A stretch of 64,000 nt of DNA, taken from assembly GCA_022393335.1 (NCBI GenBank), contig JAJEKB010021314.1:1429381-1493380 (forward strand), in the 5' to 3' direction. This stretch comes from Macrotrachela quadricornifera. Taxonomy: Eukaryota > Rotifera > Eurotatoria > Philodinida > Philodinidae. Positions within the stretch are counted from its first letter, which is position 1, and every line of letters starts with the position of its first letter. The position numbers were made by a program, and so were the translations under genes. The notes beneath the pieces are model-generated. The model searched no databases. It was not told the DNA's origin and worked only from the letters and a program-made list of their open reading frames with translations. Positions 11,896-25,279 of this stretch are shown piece by piece.

Positions 11896-14800
11896 ATGCT
11901 AAATCACCATGTTGACAAATCGAATGAAATACCTACTCAAAAAAGTATGTATTACGTGCCAAAGAAACTATTTTGGCTTGTGGCACTCGTGTTGATTGCT
12001 ATTTTCATTACTCTACTTGTATTGACAATCTATTTTGGTGTTAATCAAAAAAGCCAAAATGATGTCAGTAATGGATTACGTACAACATTAACCAGTACTA
12101 CTCTTCCGACTGAAACAACAACATCGAATACTGTGACAACCACTCTGGCTCCTCTGCGACCCGTTGCACTCATACCTGATAACTTGCAAGAGCAACTCTA
12201 TGAATTGATTATTACGCCCGATCTTACCCATGAAACATTCACAGGTGAAGGAAATTATATATATGATTCTAAGGTGAAAAAGGAGCTTGATATAACAACA
12301 TGGGCGTTGCTGGCCTTTAGACGAGGAGGAACAATTGTCTCTCGTGAGACATTTGTTTTTTTTTTTGAAAGTGAAAGCGCGAGAAATGAAGTTTTTATTA
12401 CCGAAGTACTGAAAACTATGCTTTTACCTTAAAACATCTTCCTCAAAAATTAATTTTGGTCTAGACACATGCAGATGGACTAAAGTTTTCAGCGTATGTT
12501 AGAAGTGATGTAGAGAAACTGCAGTAAAATTTTTAGCCCTATAGTATGACATTTGACAGAGATATGATCTACATAAGAGCCAAAAATAGCCCATTTTTCT
12601 CTGTCCAGGCTCGTTTTATGTATTAAATTATTTTTTGTTTCAAAGAACATTTCAAGATTCCGAATTAAGTCAAAAAAGGGAATGACAAGTTAAATGACTC
12701 AGAAAATTCATGAAAAATGGGTGTTAATTTTCATAAGTAACTGTATGTATAACCAAAACCAAGGTTAATTTTAAAAAAAAAGGACTCTGGTAGGTGCTGC
12801 ATTTTGACGTAGTCTTTCAAACAAAAAAGAATTCAAATATACTGTATGAGTCGGGACAAAGAGAAATGATTTGTGCAATCAAAAGAGCATAAATTGGGAA
12901 AAAATGAACAATATCTTTCGTTTTCTTAAAAATAAGTTAATGAAAATCGTTGAAAATTTTGACCAAAAATGTGGAGTCGAAGGAAAAACAATAGCGTTAC
13001 TGGAAGAGCAGAAGATGGGCTATCTTCCCGAGGGCAGAATGCCTGAATATATCATACATTTTAAAGAAAACCTGTTTCTGGGAAAATCTTCAACTTTTCG
13101 GAAACACATTTGGAAACCACCACCAGTTTACACAAGGGCTTTTGGTCTTCTAAAGCTTTTAAGAAAATACTTTCTTGGTTTTCGAAAATATCAATTTGGA
13201 CATCTTGAAAGTATTTACGAATGCACAAATATTATATTCAAAGTTCTAATTAGTATTCTCGGAAACCAAAAAGGTATCTTAGGAAACTCATATAGCGAAG
13301 AAGATTCGTGTGGTATTCAAGGAGATATCTGAAAATATCTTTTCGATTTTCGAACTTTCTGAATCTCAAAATTGTATAAAAAGAAATCTAAATCGATTTT
13401 TGAATTAGTTTTCATCCTGCGAACCATCCTGGAGTTTTAATGAATCTCAAAATAATTATCACAAAATTTGATGAAAAATTTTCGACATCCAAAAATTTAA
13501 TTCTGTAAAAGCATCAAGCTCAAAATTTTGAAAAATGGATTATAGATTTGAGTTAACTAATCCCACAAGCCTTTGATCAAACTTAGAGTTTTGTGAAATT
13601 AATTTTCAAACTTATTAAAAAGAGTTGCTTTAAGTGCATACTACAGAAAGTGTTTATTAAACATTTCATAGAAAAGGTACTTTTAAGCTGTAATTGTGCA
13701 CTCTCAATAAGGATCAATTTATAAGGAAGTTTCAAATATATATGTTTATATGGCCGGTTTCGAATTCGGAGATGTACAAAAAAGTCAGGGTTCAAAACTA
13801 TGCTTTAGTGACGAAATTAGTTTGGCTCCAAAGTGAAAAATAATATAATATCTGTTTGAATCCTTTTAAGTGTTGTAAAGAGTGCCATTTTTTTAGGGTA
13901 TAGTGAAATTTTTATGACACTGAGAAGTTATCGTCGAGTTTTAGCGTAAAATTTCAGTCAAAAGTCGAGAATTCTACAATTTTAAAAAATGGCACTGTAG
14001 GGAAAATTTAGATCCGATCTACCATCATATGAGATTTCTGAGAGTTAGGCACTTTAAAAAGGAATAACATCTGTTATAGAAAACTCGTAGCAAGCGGATG
14101 CAGAGCATAACTTTCAAAGAGTAATTTTTTGTTAAAAATTTTTGTTGTTTCATTATAAACTCGATTAAAAATGACTCTATTTCAATTTAATGCTTGCTTT
14201 TGAGAACAATTAGAACTATAAAGATTTAAAAATTTGATCGCTTCGTTCTTAGAAATAGAGACAAGAGATAATTTAACGGGCATAGATGATGACCAGAAAT
14301 TTTTCAGTTGAATCTGTAACCTCCACATTTCATGATCCATCTTTCAGCTTACTATCATGTTCTGTCTAACTTTTTGTCAATTTGAAATTTGTTTTAAAAA
14401 TTTTAAGATACTCCATTTCTAATTCGATTCGATAGAAGATCAGATTTATCTTTTAGCTATGATATGACATTTTCTCTTATCTTAGGCGATCTTCTATTCA
14501 CGTTCATCTGTGTCAAGGCCACTGATCAAATGATTCTTCACATGGCAGACTTGCTCATTGAAAATTCCACTATACGCATTGTCAATTCATCCTCCAGCTT
14601 GTTACCTACATTTCTTTCATGGTCCTATGATGATTATAACGAATTTATGATACTCAATTTTTCATCGAGTTTTATACCAGGAACCACTTATACAATTCGT
14701 ATGATCTATGAAAGTGATATTAATCGTAATTTGCATGGCCTCTACATAAGTGATTATGTCGATGTCAATGGGCAAAAAAATACGTTTATGACTTCTCAGA

Positions 14801-17800
14801 TGGAACCTACATACGCTCGAAGTGTTCTTCCATGCTTTGATGAACCTGCTCGCAAGGCCATTTTTAAAATCAGTGTTCTACATGATCCTTCCTATGCGGT
14901 ATGGTCCAACGGAGAAATTGAGCGAATAGAAAGATTTAGCGATGGACGAATACTTTCGCATTTTACACCAACATTAAAAATGTCGACATTTCTACTGGCA
15001 CTCATTATGGCACCAATGTCCGATTTCGCCTGTCGACCAGATCGTCTTATCATATCCAAAAACATCAGATCGAGAGTATGTGGACGTGTTGATATTCTTT
15101 CACTTTTAGCTTATGCCGATGAAGTAGCCTATAAAGCATTAGAATTTTTCAATACATATTTTGATATTGATTATCCATTGCCAAAAATCGAACATTTTGC
15201 TGTTCCAGATTTTCGTGGAGGTGCTATGGAAAATTACGGTAAATACGGTTTTTTTTTAAACGAAACAAAAATCAAATGAAGCCGAATTAATAGTCGAATT
15301 TTGTTTTTCTTCCTAGGATTGTTGATATACACTGAATTAGGCTTGTTTTTCGACGAGAAAACCGTATCAGCTTCAAGAAAACAAGACATCACCATGTTAG
15401 TTTCCCATGAAATATCTCATCAATGGTTTGGCAATTTGGTCTCACCAGCCTCGTGGGGTGAACTGTGAGTCTCATTTATTTTTCGTCGTTTTTCATCTAA
15501 CTCTCTTCCTATAGATGGTTAAAAGAAGGTTTCGCTAATTATATGGAAACATTGGCATCTGACATTATCGAACCGTCATGGAAACTAGAGGAACAATTTA
15601 TTGTCGACAAGATCTTTGACTTTATGGAACCCGATTCGTTGCCAACATCGCGACCAATCAGTATTCAATCAACGAATCCAGCAGATATTTTTCAATTGTT
15701 CGATTTGATCACTTATGATAAAGGAGCAACACTCATTCGCATGATGTCGATGTTTTTGGGCGCTGAAACATTTCAACGTGGTGTTCGAATGTATCTGAAA
15801 GCATTGAGTTTTAGCTCGGCAACGCAACAGGATCTATGGAAATATTTGAGTGAAGCTGCAAATAATACGGTTGACGTAGGGCGAATTATGAATGGGTGGA
15901 TACGACAAGCAGGTTATCCAATTGTTGAAGTCAGTCGGGTTTATAATGCAGCCGAAGCTCGTATGATGATTAGTCAACGACCCTTTAGCCTTTTCTCGAC
16001 GATACCAAAACAGGACGAATGGTGGATTCCATTCAAATATTTAGAGCAAACATCTACAAAGGTAAATGAAGATTGATTGTTGATATAATAGACTAGACGG
16101 AGGAGAATTACTTAGTTCAGTCATAGAAACAAAAGTAACTAGTTGATATTTACAAGTCTTGAGTGATAATGTTGTGATTTTAACTTTCTTTTATTCACAG
16201 CAATTGACTGAAAGTGAACTTGTATGGTTGAATCACACATCAACAACATTGACAATTAACAGCTTAGATTCAGACTGGATCTTGGCCAATCCGAACTATC
16301 TCGGCATCTATCGTACAAAGTATGATCAGCAAAATTTTCGCCTACTTGTGACTCAACTTCAAACAGATCACACGCGCATTCCAACTATTAATCGAGGTGC
16401 TCTGATCGATGATACTTTTGCGCTGTCACGTACAGGTCTCATTAACGCAACTGATGCATACGAATTGATTCGATATTTGAAGAGTGAAACTGAATATGTT
16501 CCATGGATAGCGGCACTTTCAGCGATGAATCAACAAGAAGAATTACTTGGTGATCGTGATATTCTTATTGATATACAACGTTATTTTCTTGAACTTGTTT
16601 TACCAATCTATAATAAAATCGGATGGGACCCAATCGATCAATCAACAGATTGGCTTCGAACACTGTTGCAACCAAATATTGTATCGGCTGCTTGTCACTA
16701 TGGCCATCCAAAATGTATTGAAGAAGCACGCAGTGCCTATCGTCGTTGGAATTTGAATCCAACTCTTAATACAATTCCAGCTAGTCTACGTTCGATTGTC
16801 TATTGTACAGTTGTTTGTGAAGGTTCACGATCAGAATTTAATTTTTTATGGGAGCGTCTTCAGACAGAATCAATTGCCAGTGAAACATTGAATCTACTCG
16901 AAGGTCTTTCTTGCACTGAAGATCCATCATTGATTGTTTGGTTTCTTGATCAACATTTGAAGAATGAATCTGTCATTCGTGAACAAGATTTGCCATGGTC
17001 AATTGAAAATATTGCTCGTTCCCCACGAGCTAATCAAATTGCTTGGAATTGGATTCGTGATCATTGGTCAACACTTTTTGACAAATGGGGAAAATCAGAT
17101 ACCATTTTAGGTGATATCATCGAAGCTGTATCGAGTCGATTTGTTACTATTCGACATCAAGATGAATTCAAAGCATTTGCCGATTCAATTATTGATAAAG
17201 GTAATTGATACATTTTTGTTCTCTCATTCATCTAAACTTATGCTTTACTATATACTCAGGTACTGCGTCTCGTCAATTCCAGCTGTCCATTGACAAAATT
17301 AATGCTGGCTTACAATGGAATACAGCAAATCTCGGTTCAATCATTGCATTTTTTCGTTCAAACAATGCATCATCCATTCCTGGTCATCGTCTACCTTCGG
17401 ATATCGTTCCAATTCATTACGATCTCTATGTCAAACCCTATTTAAATATTACCAATGAAAATCTTCGTTTTTCAATGTTTGATGGACAAGTTCGTATTCA
17501 TTTCAATGTGACTCGTACTACAGATCGCATTGTTCTACACAAACGTTTCATTACCATACGAGAACCTATCGAAATAACTGGCGGTGTGTCTATAATACAA
17601 ACGATATTTAATCAAGATCTGGACTTTTTCACTATTGTACTAGATCGAAACCTTCAAGTAAACGAACAACATACATTAATATTGAATTATGTAGGTGAAC
17701 TAAAAAATGATACGGATGGTTTCTATCTCAGCTCTTATGTGCGATCGTCAGATAAAGTTCGACGATATTTGGTTGCTTCACAAATGGAACCGATCGCAGC

Positions 17801-20800
17801 ACGACGAGCTTTGCCATGTTTTGATGAACCAGCTTTCAAAGCATCCTTCACAATGGTAGTTGAACATGAACAACAATATCGAGCATGGAGTAATATGCCT
17901 ATTTTGAGTAGTACGAATCAATCGAATGGTTGGATACTAACACAATTTCAAAAATCTGTACCAATGAGTTCGTATTTACTGGCGTTAGTCATTGCTGATT
18001 TCGATTGTTTGACACGAAATAACACAGGACGTTTTAGAAATATTACAACAAGTATATGCGCTCAAGCAGAAAAAAAAGATGATTTAAACTATGCACTTGA
18101 AGTAGCAACACAGAATATGCGCGATTTTGAAGAACAATATCAAATAAATTATCCAATATCTAAATGTGATCATATTGCTGTGCCTGATTTTGACGCCGGT
18201 AAGGAACTAAAAAAAATATCTATCATTCATCATTCTATATTATTCAGGTGCTATGGAAAACTTTGGATGTATCATTTATCGAGAAACACGACTTTTTTAT
18301 AACAATCGTACATCATCGTCATCCAATAAACAAAGTGTTGCATTGGTCATTGCTCATGAGGTAAATTTGGAAGACATCCACCATTATGTTCATAATTTTG
18401 TTCTATTTCTTTTTGTTGTTTTTTTAGCTCGCTCATCAATGGTTCGGTAATCTCGTTTCACCAGCTTGGTGGGATGATTTGTGGCTAAATGAAGGTTTTG
18501 CAAAATGGATGGAATTCATTGGTACAAACAAAGTCCATCCAGAATGGGATTTATTTCAACAATTTATTGTTCAACGATGGCTTGCCGTCATGCAAGACGA
18601 TGCTGTATCCTTTTCGCATCCAGTTAACATGAAAATTACACGAAACGACCAAATGACAAGTATTTTCGATGCAATTACCTATTCTAAAGGTTCTTCATTA
18701 CTTCGAATGATGGGTAATTTTATGTCGAACGGCACATTTAATAAAGGTATAACACACTATCTCAACCGTCATTTGTATTCGACTGCAAAACAGACCGATC
18801 TCTGGCGAGCATTGACCGAGCAAATGTCTATTGATAGTAATGAGTTACCAAACAATACAAGTCTTGAAATGATTATGAGTACATGGACAGATCAAATGGG
18901 CTATCCATATGTTCAAATTACACGTGACTATGCTACTGGACGTGTTACAGTAAGTCAACATCAGTTCTTATTCGATTCAGAAGCACAACCACCCAAATCA
19001 CCACACAAATATTTGTGGTATATTCCGCTTAAATTTAAGTCATTATCAACATTATCATCAAGCATTGCATGGGTCAACCGAGAACAGATGAATGTGACAA
19101 CGGGTATAAATGTACAATCGCATGAATGGCTTTTGGCTAATCCAGATTTATTGGGTTTCTTTCGTACAAATTATGATGCACGAAATTGGAAAATGATCAG
19201 TGAACAACTCAAAACAGATCATGAAAAATTTACTATTATCGAACGAGCAGGTCTTGTCGATGATGCATTCAATTTAGCTCGAGCGAGTAAGTACAGAAAT
19301 AAAGCACAACTGAATTGATATAGTTATCATTTGATTTCTTTTTCTCTTGACAGACATCCTAGAAACATCTCTCGTATTCGATCTACTTCATTATGCTCAT
19401 TTAGAACGCGCATACATCGTTTGGGACCGCATTATCACAGGTTTTTTCTATATCGAACAAATGATAGCATCGAAAAGTTCAGATCTCACTCTGTACGAAC
19501 AATTTCAATCGTTTATGATCGATCTCATTCGTCCCATCTATAATCAACTTGGTTGGCAAGAACAATCAGCATTCACTACTGACAAATGGCTCGATGGGTT
19601 ACATCGAGATTTGATTGTATCGACCGCGTGTCGTCACAATTTAGATAACTGTATTCAACTTGCTCAAGTTCTTTTCTATCAATGGTTTAATCAACCGTCG
19701 AATAATTCAATTGAACCCAATCAGCGTCTTGTTGTCTATTGTACGAATGTACGTTTAGGTAGTCAAGCTGAATTTCAATTTCTTCTTCTTCAATATCAAT
19801 TATCGAATGATCCACAAGAAAAAGCACGAATACAATCAGCGTTGGCATGTACGCGTGACACAGAATTGATTCGATATTTGCTTGAAATTCATGGCAATCC
19901 TCAATTGAACATTATTCGGCGGCAAGATGCTCTTTCTGGAATACGAGCAATATGTCGAAATTTCATTGCCGAAACTGAATGTTGGGCATTTGTACGTTCT
20001 CGATGGCAACAATTATTTAAAGAATTTGGTGGATCATTAAGTTTTACTGAGCTTATCAAAGATGTTACAGGACGATTCAATACTAAACAACAATTGGATG
20101 AATTTGAACGATTCTTCGAGCAGACAATAGACAAAGTAAGTTGATAATTAGTTTCATTTTTTTTACATTTAGAAATGACTATTGATTCATATAGAATACT
20201 GCTCAATTTCAAGCGACAATCGAACGTATACGTGCGAATATTCAATGGATTGAAAAGGCAAAGCCCAATTTAGACGAATGGTTTATGAATCGAACTGTTG
20301 CTATTCGTCTGCCATTTGATTGGATTCCATCTGAGTATGAACTTCATTTTGATGTACGTCTTCGTGCAACTTATTTGAATAATGCTGAACCGGACACACG
20401 TTTTACAGGTCATACACGTATACTTGTTCACTGTAATAGATCAACAAATGAATTTCGTATTCATATGAAACAATTGCAAATATCATCTGTGACATTGAAA
20501 CGTCTCAATACATTGAACAATCTTATCATCGATTGGACATGGATATCATCATCTGAAATACTTATTTGCCGATTACGAGAACGATGTATGACTAATGAAA
20601 AATATGTTTTGGAATCAGAATATACAAACGAACTGGACAGAAATATGGGTGGATTCTATTTAAGCCGATACAATGTAAGAAATACAAGTACAGGTAATAT
20701 CACTACGCACAATATTGCAGGTACTCACATGCAGGTAATGAAAAACAGCAAAAACAAATCTTTCTCTAATTCATTATCTCATTTCTTTTAGCCAACATTA

Positions 20801-23389
20801 GCTCGGACAGTATTTCCATGTTTTGATGAACCAGGTTTCAAAGCTAAATTTAATATTTCGATCACACATGATCCTAGTTTTACTGTCGTTCGATCGAATG
20901 GTGCTATGCTCGACGGTGGTCAACCTCTACAACAATCCGATGGTCGTCATTTATCTCGTTTCGAGCAAACCCCTCCAATGTCAACATATCTCGTTGCATT
21001 TGTCTTGACTGATTTTGAATGTGTTTCAAGTGTAACAGCGACAAATATTGCAGTTAATGTCTGTGGAAGACCCGAAGCAATACGTAATAATGATGGCAAT
21101 TTTGCTCTTGAAGTAAGTATGAAAGTAATACCCTACTACGAAGATTCCTACAATATATCATACCCACTGAGCAAATGCGATCATTTCGCTTTACCTGACT
21201 TTCCAATCGGTACGTATTCTCGATTCTGTTATACATCATTTATTGTTTATACCTGCTCTCTTTCTCATAGGTGGTATGGAAAATTGGGGTCTAATTACTT
21301 ATCGTGAGACGGCTCTGCTCTACAACAATGTAACTGGCAATCTAGCTGATAAAAGACGGGTTGGCGAAGTTGTAGCACATGAATTAGCTCATCAATGGTT
21401 CGGTAATATTGTCACTCCACAATGGTGGAATGATCTTTGGTAAATGAAAAACTCATTGAATCAATATGACATTTTTTTTTCTCTGACCATTTTTACGAAG
21501 GTTGAATGAAGGTTTTGCTTCATGGGTCGAAGTACTTGGTCTTAATCATTCAAATCCAGAATTTCATTCTTTCGATCTATTTGTTATTGGTAAGCAATCA
21601 CTTGACAAATCTCTTGTAAAAAGAAAGAAAAAAATATCAATTATTTCTTGTCTTTTATCTTCTAGCCGTTGTACATCGAGCTCTGGTCTTGGATAGTCTA
21701 TACTCAAGCCATCCAATTAGTGTCGACGTTACTCTCACTCATCCAGACGAAATCAACTCCATATTTGATGCTATTTCATGTATATCCCATTCATCAAACT
21801 CTCTATTTTTTTTATCTTAAAAATGTTATCTTCTGTATACTTTAGATGATAAAGGTGCATCGATTCTTCGTATGATCTACACAGTTCTCAATGAATCGAC
21901 TTTCTTTCATGGTATCAGCAACTATTTAAACCATTTTCAATATAGTAATGCTGTGCAAGATCAACTATGGTCTTTCCTAACCGATGTTGCCAGTCCAATC
22001 GTACTCGCTGGTCATACTGTCAAAACTATAATGAATTTCTGGACTCTTCAAGAAGGATATCCGCTACTAACTGTCACTCGTAACATTACTGATAGTTCTA
22101 TTTTATTGTCACAAAAACGATATTCGCTTGATCCATATGCATCAAATCAAACATCAATCTATGTGAATCCATTTATATCTTTTCCATTTCAATGGTACAT
22201 TCCTTTTAATTATATGACTTCGAGAGGCTTATCATCATTCGATTGGCTTGCTCCAAATCAGACCCGCGTTCTCTCCAATATTACACTGGCTACCGACTGG
22301 ATTATTTTCAATGTTGATGAATTTGGATTCTATCGTGTTAATTATGATGAATTCAACTGGCAATTACTTATCAATGCATTGAAAACTGATCATACGCCAT
22401 TCTCAAGTGTTACACGAGCACAACTCATAGATGATGCATTCAATTTAGCCCGATCTAGTGATTTAAACGCTACTATCGCATTACAACTTTCAACCTATCT
22501 GATCAATGAAACTGACTATGTGCCCTATAGTGCGTTTTCAACCAACATTCAATATCCATTGCTAATGTTTAGTCAAAATGAAGGAAGCACTGCATATCAA
22601 AGTATGCAAATATTCATACAAACACTTGAAAAAATCAGATATGATGCATCTGGCTGGTCAATAAATAACGATCCTCAATCAACGGATTATCTTGCACGTC
22701 AACTACGTACTCTTATTATCAGTGATCTCTGTGCCAATGGATACGATAGATGTATCAACGATGCTGTTGCATACTATCGTCAATGGTATGAAAATCAAAA
22801 TCAAAATCCTCATCCAATTTCTCCAGACTCTCGAACTATTGCCTATTGTCATGGAATCAAAAATGGAACAACTAAAGATTATGAAGACATGCGAGAACTC
22901 TATAAACAAACCAACGATCAAGTCGAGAAGAACCGTTTTGGATACGCTCTAACATGCACAAAGAATGTCATTCTTCTCGAACAATTGCTCAATGCTACAT
23001 TGGCCAATGACTATATTCGCCTTCAAGATGCATCGAGATTTATCAACAATATCCGTTTACAACCTGGTGGTCAAAAACTCGTCTGGCGTTTTATTAGTCA
23101 ACAATGGTCACAGCTCGTTGCCAAATTTGGTAGCGTCAGTTTTACTCTATCAAATATTGTCGAAAATGTCCTGGAATATGTGAATACACAAGAAGAATTG
23201 CACACCATTCAACAATTTATGGAAAACACAGCCGATTTGTCTAGTGCCGAGAGAGCTTTTCTTTCATCTATCGAAAAGATTCAAGCAAATATTCGATGGA
23301 TGGATACTATTGGAAAAGACATTGCCCTGTGGCTCGATGAACATGTCGGAACAGATCTAAAAAATTCAAAATCATCGATAAAGATGTAG
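11896..23389 (+). CDS. triple-domain M1 (aminopeptidase N-type) ectopeptidase
   Basis: Fifteen exons join in phase to 8364 nt, 2787 aa: 11896-12244, 14486-15238, 15317-15464, 15515-16061, 16201-17200, 17260-18198, 18248-18360, 18428-19286, 19354-20135, 20195-20734, 20792-21209, 21271-21439, 21501-21589, 21666-21779, 21846-23389. A 24-residue cytoplasmic tail, one membrane helix (about 25-49) and a Ser/Thr-rich stalk are followed by three full M1 domains (about 90-930, 976-1830, 1868-2787). Each has the exopeptidase GxMEN motif (GAMENYG, GAMENFG, GGMENWG), the zinc site HExxH (HEISH at 398, HELAH at 1282 and 2186) with the third ligand in WL(K/N)EGFA, and a catalytic Tyr in Y(D/S)KG. Each ends in an ERAP-like helical domain. 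M1 enzymes remove N-terminal residues from peptides. There is no C-terminal anchor, so this is a type II ectoenzyme. The usual family length is about 950 aa; three intact sites in one chain is unusual. Separate neighbouring genes are unlikely, because no stop or start codon intervenes between domains. Confidence 0.9.
12245..14485 (+). other. 2.2-kb first intron of the aminopeptidase gene, repeat-bearing
   Basis: The donor G|GTGAAG and acceptor CTTATCTTAG bracket 2241 bp, against 49-139 bp for the gene's other introns. The join restores a typical M1 beta-strand start (TFTGDLLF). Around 12526-13040 it carries a dispersed repeat also found in the ferlin gene. A 153-codon frame at 12871-13332 overlaps this repeat and resembles no family I know. 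The rest shows no gene. Confidence 0.75.
12526..13040 (+). repeat. dispersed repeat, copy 1 (aminopeptidase intron)
   Basis: Shared blocks in the same order with 50236-50545: CTATA(G/A)(T/C)ATGA near the left end, TTGACAGAGA, then GTCCAGGCTC, and AGCAGAA followed by CTATCTT about 300-480 bp further on. The copies are diverged and differ in length. This suggests an old interspersed element of unknown class. Confidence 0.5.
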
Positions 23390-23807
23390 TTGTCTTTCAT
23401 TGAATTGTGAAAAAAGTACAGTTCAATCAACTGAATTAAAGAGAAACTTTTACTCTTATCTAAAGATCTCTAGATCATCGCTTATTCTTTCGGATATGAA
23501 AGGTTGAAGATCCTATACTAGAATTACCTCGTCTATCTTGCCATTTTTTTGAGTGTGCACTCTGTGAATAGTATATATTCTTCGATCCAATGCTTGGATC
23601 GAATTTTTGATTCAAAAGAATTTGAATTTTGCTGTTAAAAAAACTGACTTCTCGTTTTCCAATTCAGTTGAGAGAAGTATTCTGAAACAACCAAAAACAG
23701 ATAAACCTAACAATTGTTTATTATCTGAAGTAGAAAACAAGCAACTTGAAAATGGAGCATTTATTCATCATTGAAGGAGAATTCGGAACAATGATTCGAT
23801 TTAACTA
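23390..23807. other. intergenic gap between aminopeptidase and mariner
   Basis: No gene is seen. A perfect hairpin TTCGATCCAA-TGC-TTGGATCGAA lies at 23581-23603, about 190 nt downstream of the aminopeptidase stop codon, and may be a 3' UTR or termination structure. No other feature is recognised. Confidence 0.5.
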
Positions 23808-25049
23808 TTGGGTTGGTAAGAAATTTTTTGCGTCTTTTTCAAAAATTTTATTTTTTTCTTTCTAATACAAGAACACAACTATCAATCATTAATATATGCT
23901 CCATCACTATCTATGACTTGTTGCCATCGCTGTGGTAGAGAAAGAATCCCGTGTTCGTAAAAGTCTTTAGACTTTTGGTTGAAGAAGTTGAGGAGATCCA
24001 TTTTGATATGGCTCTCATCGTTGAATTTTTTCTCTCTTAAATAATCAGAGAGAGAACGGTACAGATGGTAGTCTGTTGGAGCCAAGTCTGAAGAGTAAGG
24101 CGGATGGTGAACAGTGATCCATCCGAGGCTCAATAACTTTTGGCATGTCGACTTTGCTACGTGGGGTCTGGCATTGTCGTGCAAAAAGTAAATACGATCT
24201 TGCTTTCCTTTGAGTTTTGCTGTAACCCGATCCAGTTGTTGACAGTAGAGATCAGCAGTGATGCTACAACCATCAGGAAGAATTTCCCAGTGAATGATTC
24301 CTTTGACGCCCCACCACACGCTCAGCATCACCTTCTTGGGGTGTAGATCAGGTTTAGGCGTTGCTACACCTGTTTGATCAGCGCTGAGTCATTGTCGATG
24401 GTACTCGTAGTTAATATACAACACTCACTTCTCATCACCAGTAATAAGATTGTGAAGCCATTGATAGTTGCGATGAGAAGTTAATAATTCCATACAAGCA
24501 TCAACCCTCTGCTGCAGCTGAAGCGGTGATAATTCATGGGGTATCCAAACTCCATATTTCCAAGTTTTGCCTAATTCATGCAGATGTGTTTCTACTGCAA
24601 TGTGAGAGCATCCAAGTCGCTCTGCTAAATACCTTGTACTCAATCGAGGATCTTGTTCGATAAGCTGCTTTAAAAGATCCATATCCACTTCCAGTGGTCT
24701 TCCAGTATGGGGTAAATCATCGAGTTCGAAGTTGCCATTCTTAAATCGATGAAACCAATGTTGTGCTGTACGGATGGAGAGTACATTCTTGCCCATCGTA
24801 CCACATATGTTGCTTGTTGCTTCCGTTGCTTTGCGACCCAAGCGAAACTCGTGAAGCAAAAGCACTCGAAGCCCTCTACGAGATAACTTCATTTCTGATT
24901 CAAGATCAATTTTCATTTCGATAATTTTACTGCTATTTAAACGGTATTCATACTACCTATATATATTCTTAATAAGGAATATTCTGGAACTTTCTCGGCT
25001 GCTCCAGGAAATTTTCGAAAAAAACGCAAAAAATTTCTTACCAACCCAA
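23808..25049 (-). mobile_element. mariner-type DNA transposon, full length
   Basis: The element is 1242 bp, bounded by near-perfect 33-bp terminal inverted repeats beginning TTGGGTTGGTAAGAAATTTT and flanked by TA at 23806-23807 and 25050-25051, the expected Tc1/mariner target duplication. A single transposase frame lies on the minus strand between the ends. Complete ends and one reading frame indicate a fairly recent insertion, but stops in the transposase make this copy non-autonomous. Confidence 0.93.
23882..24916 (-). pseudogene. mariner transposase with two in-frame TGA stops
   Basis: A 345-codon frame including the stop covers the whole mariner transposase without frameshift. The N-terminal helix-turn-helix DNA-binding half is followed by the catalytic DD34D triad: Asp in TGDEK, Asp in HDNARPH, and Asp in APTDYHLY exactly 34 residues later. 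Two TGA codons (24425-24427 after GDEK, and 24389-24391 after HRQ) stand where the family normally has Trp in GDEKW and nearby. Both are explained by a single TGG-to-TGA change. Other Trp codons in the frame are TGG, so recoding is unlikely. The enzyme cannot be made at full length from this copy. Confidence 0.9.
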
Positions 25050-25279
25050 TATGTAAAGGCTACTGTTTCACAGATGTATTTTCTAAATTAAAGCATGATT
25101 ATATATGATTGGAAAGAGAGACTTGTTGGAAGTCTATCTACCGCTTTATGAATTATGAATAACGTGCACAGCCATAACTCCATATAGTTGATGAACATCA
25201 TTACCAGAAAACATACTATTCTTCTTTGTCGCGCCGTTCACGAAGAATACCAGAAGAAAAAACAACTAGAGAGATTTAA

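Noticed and set aside
12871..13332. 153-codon open frame in the aminopeptidase first intron
   Set aside because: No recognised family; it overlaps the dispersed repeat, has no splice partners and lies wholly inside a well-supported intron.
24389..24427. TGA read as tryptophan (recoding) to explain the mariner and ART stops
   Set aside because: All Trp codons I read in the intact genes are TGG, and TGA serves as the stop of the GPCR. Simple mutation is sufficient, and the ART TGA does not replace a Trp.
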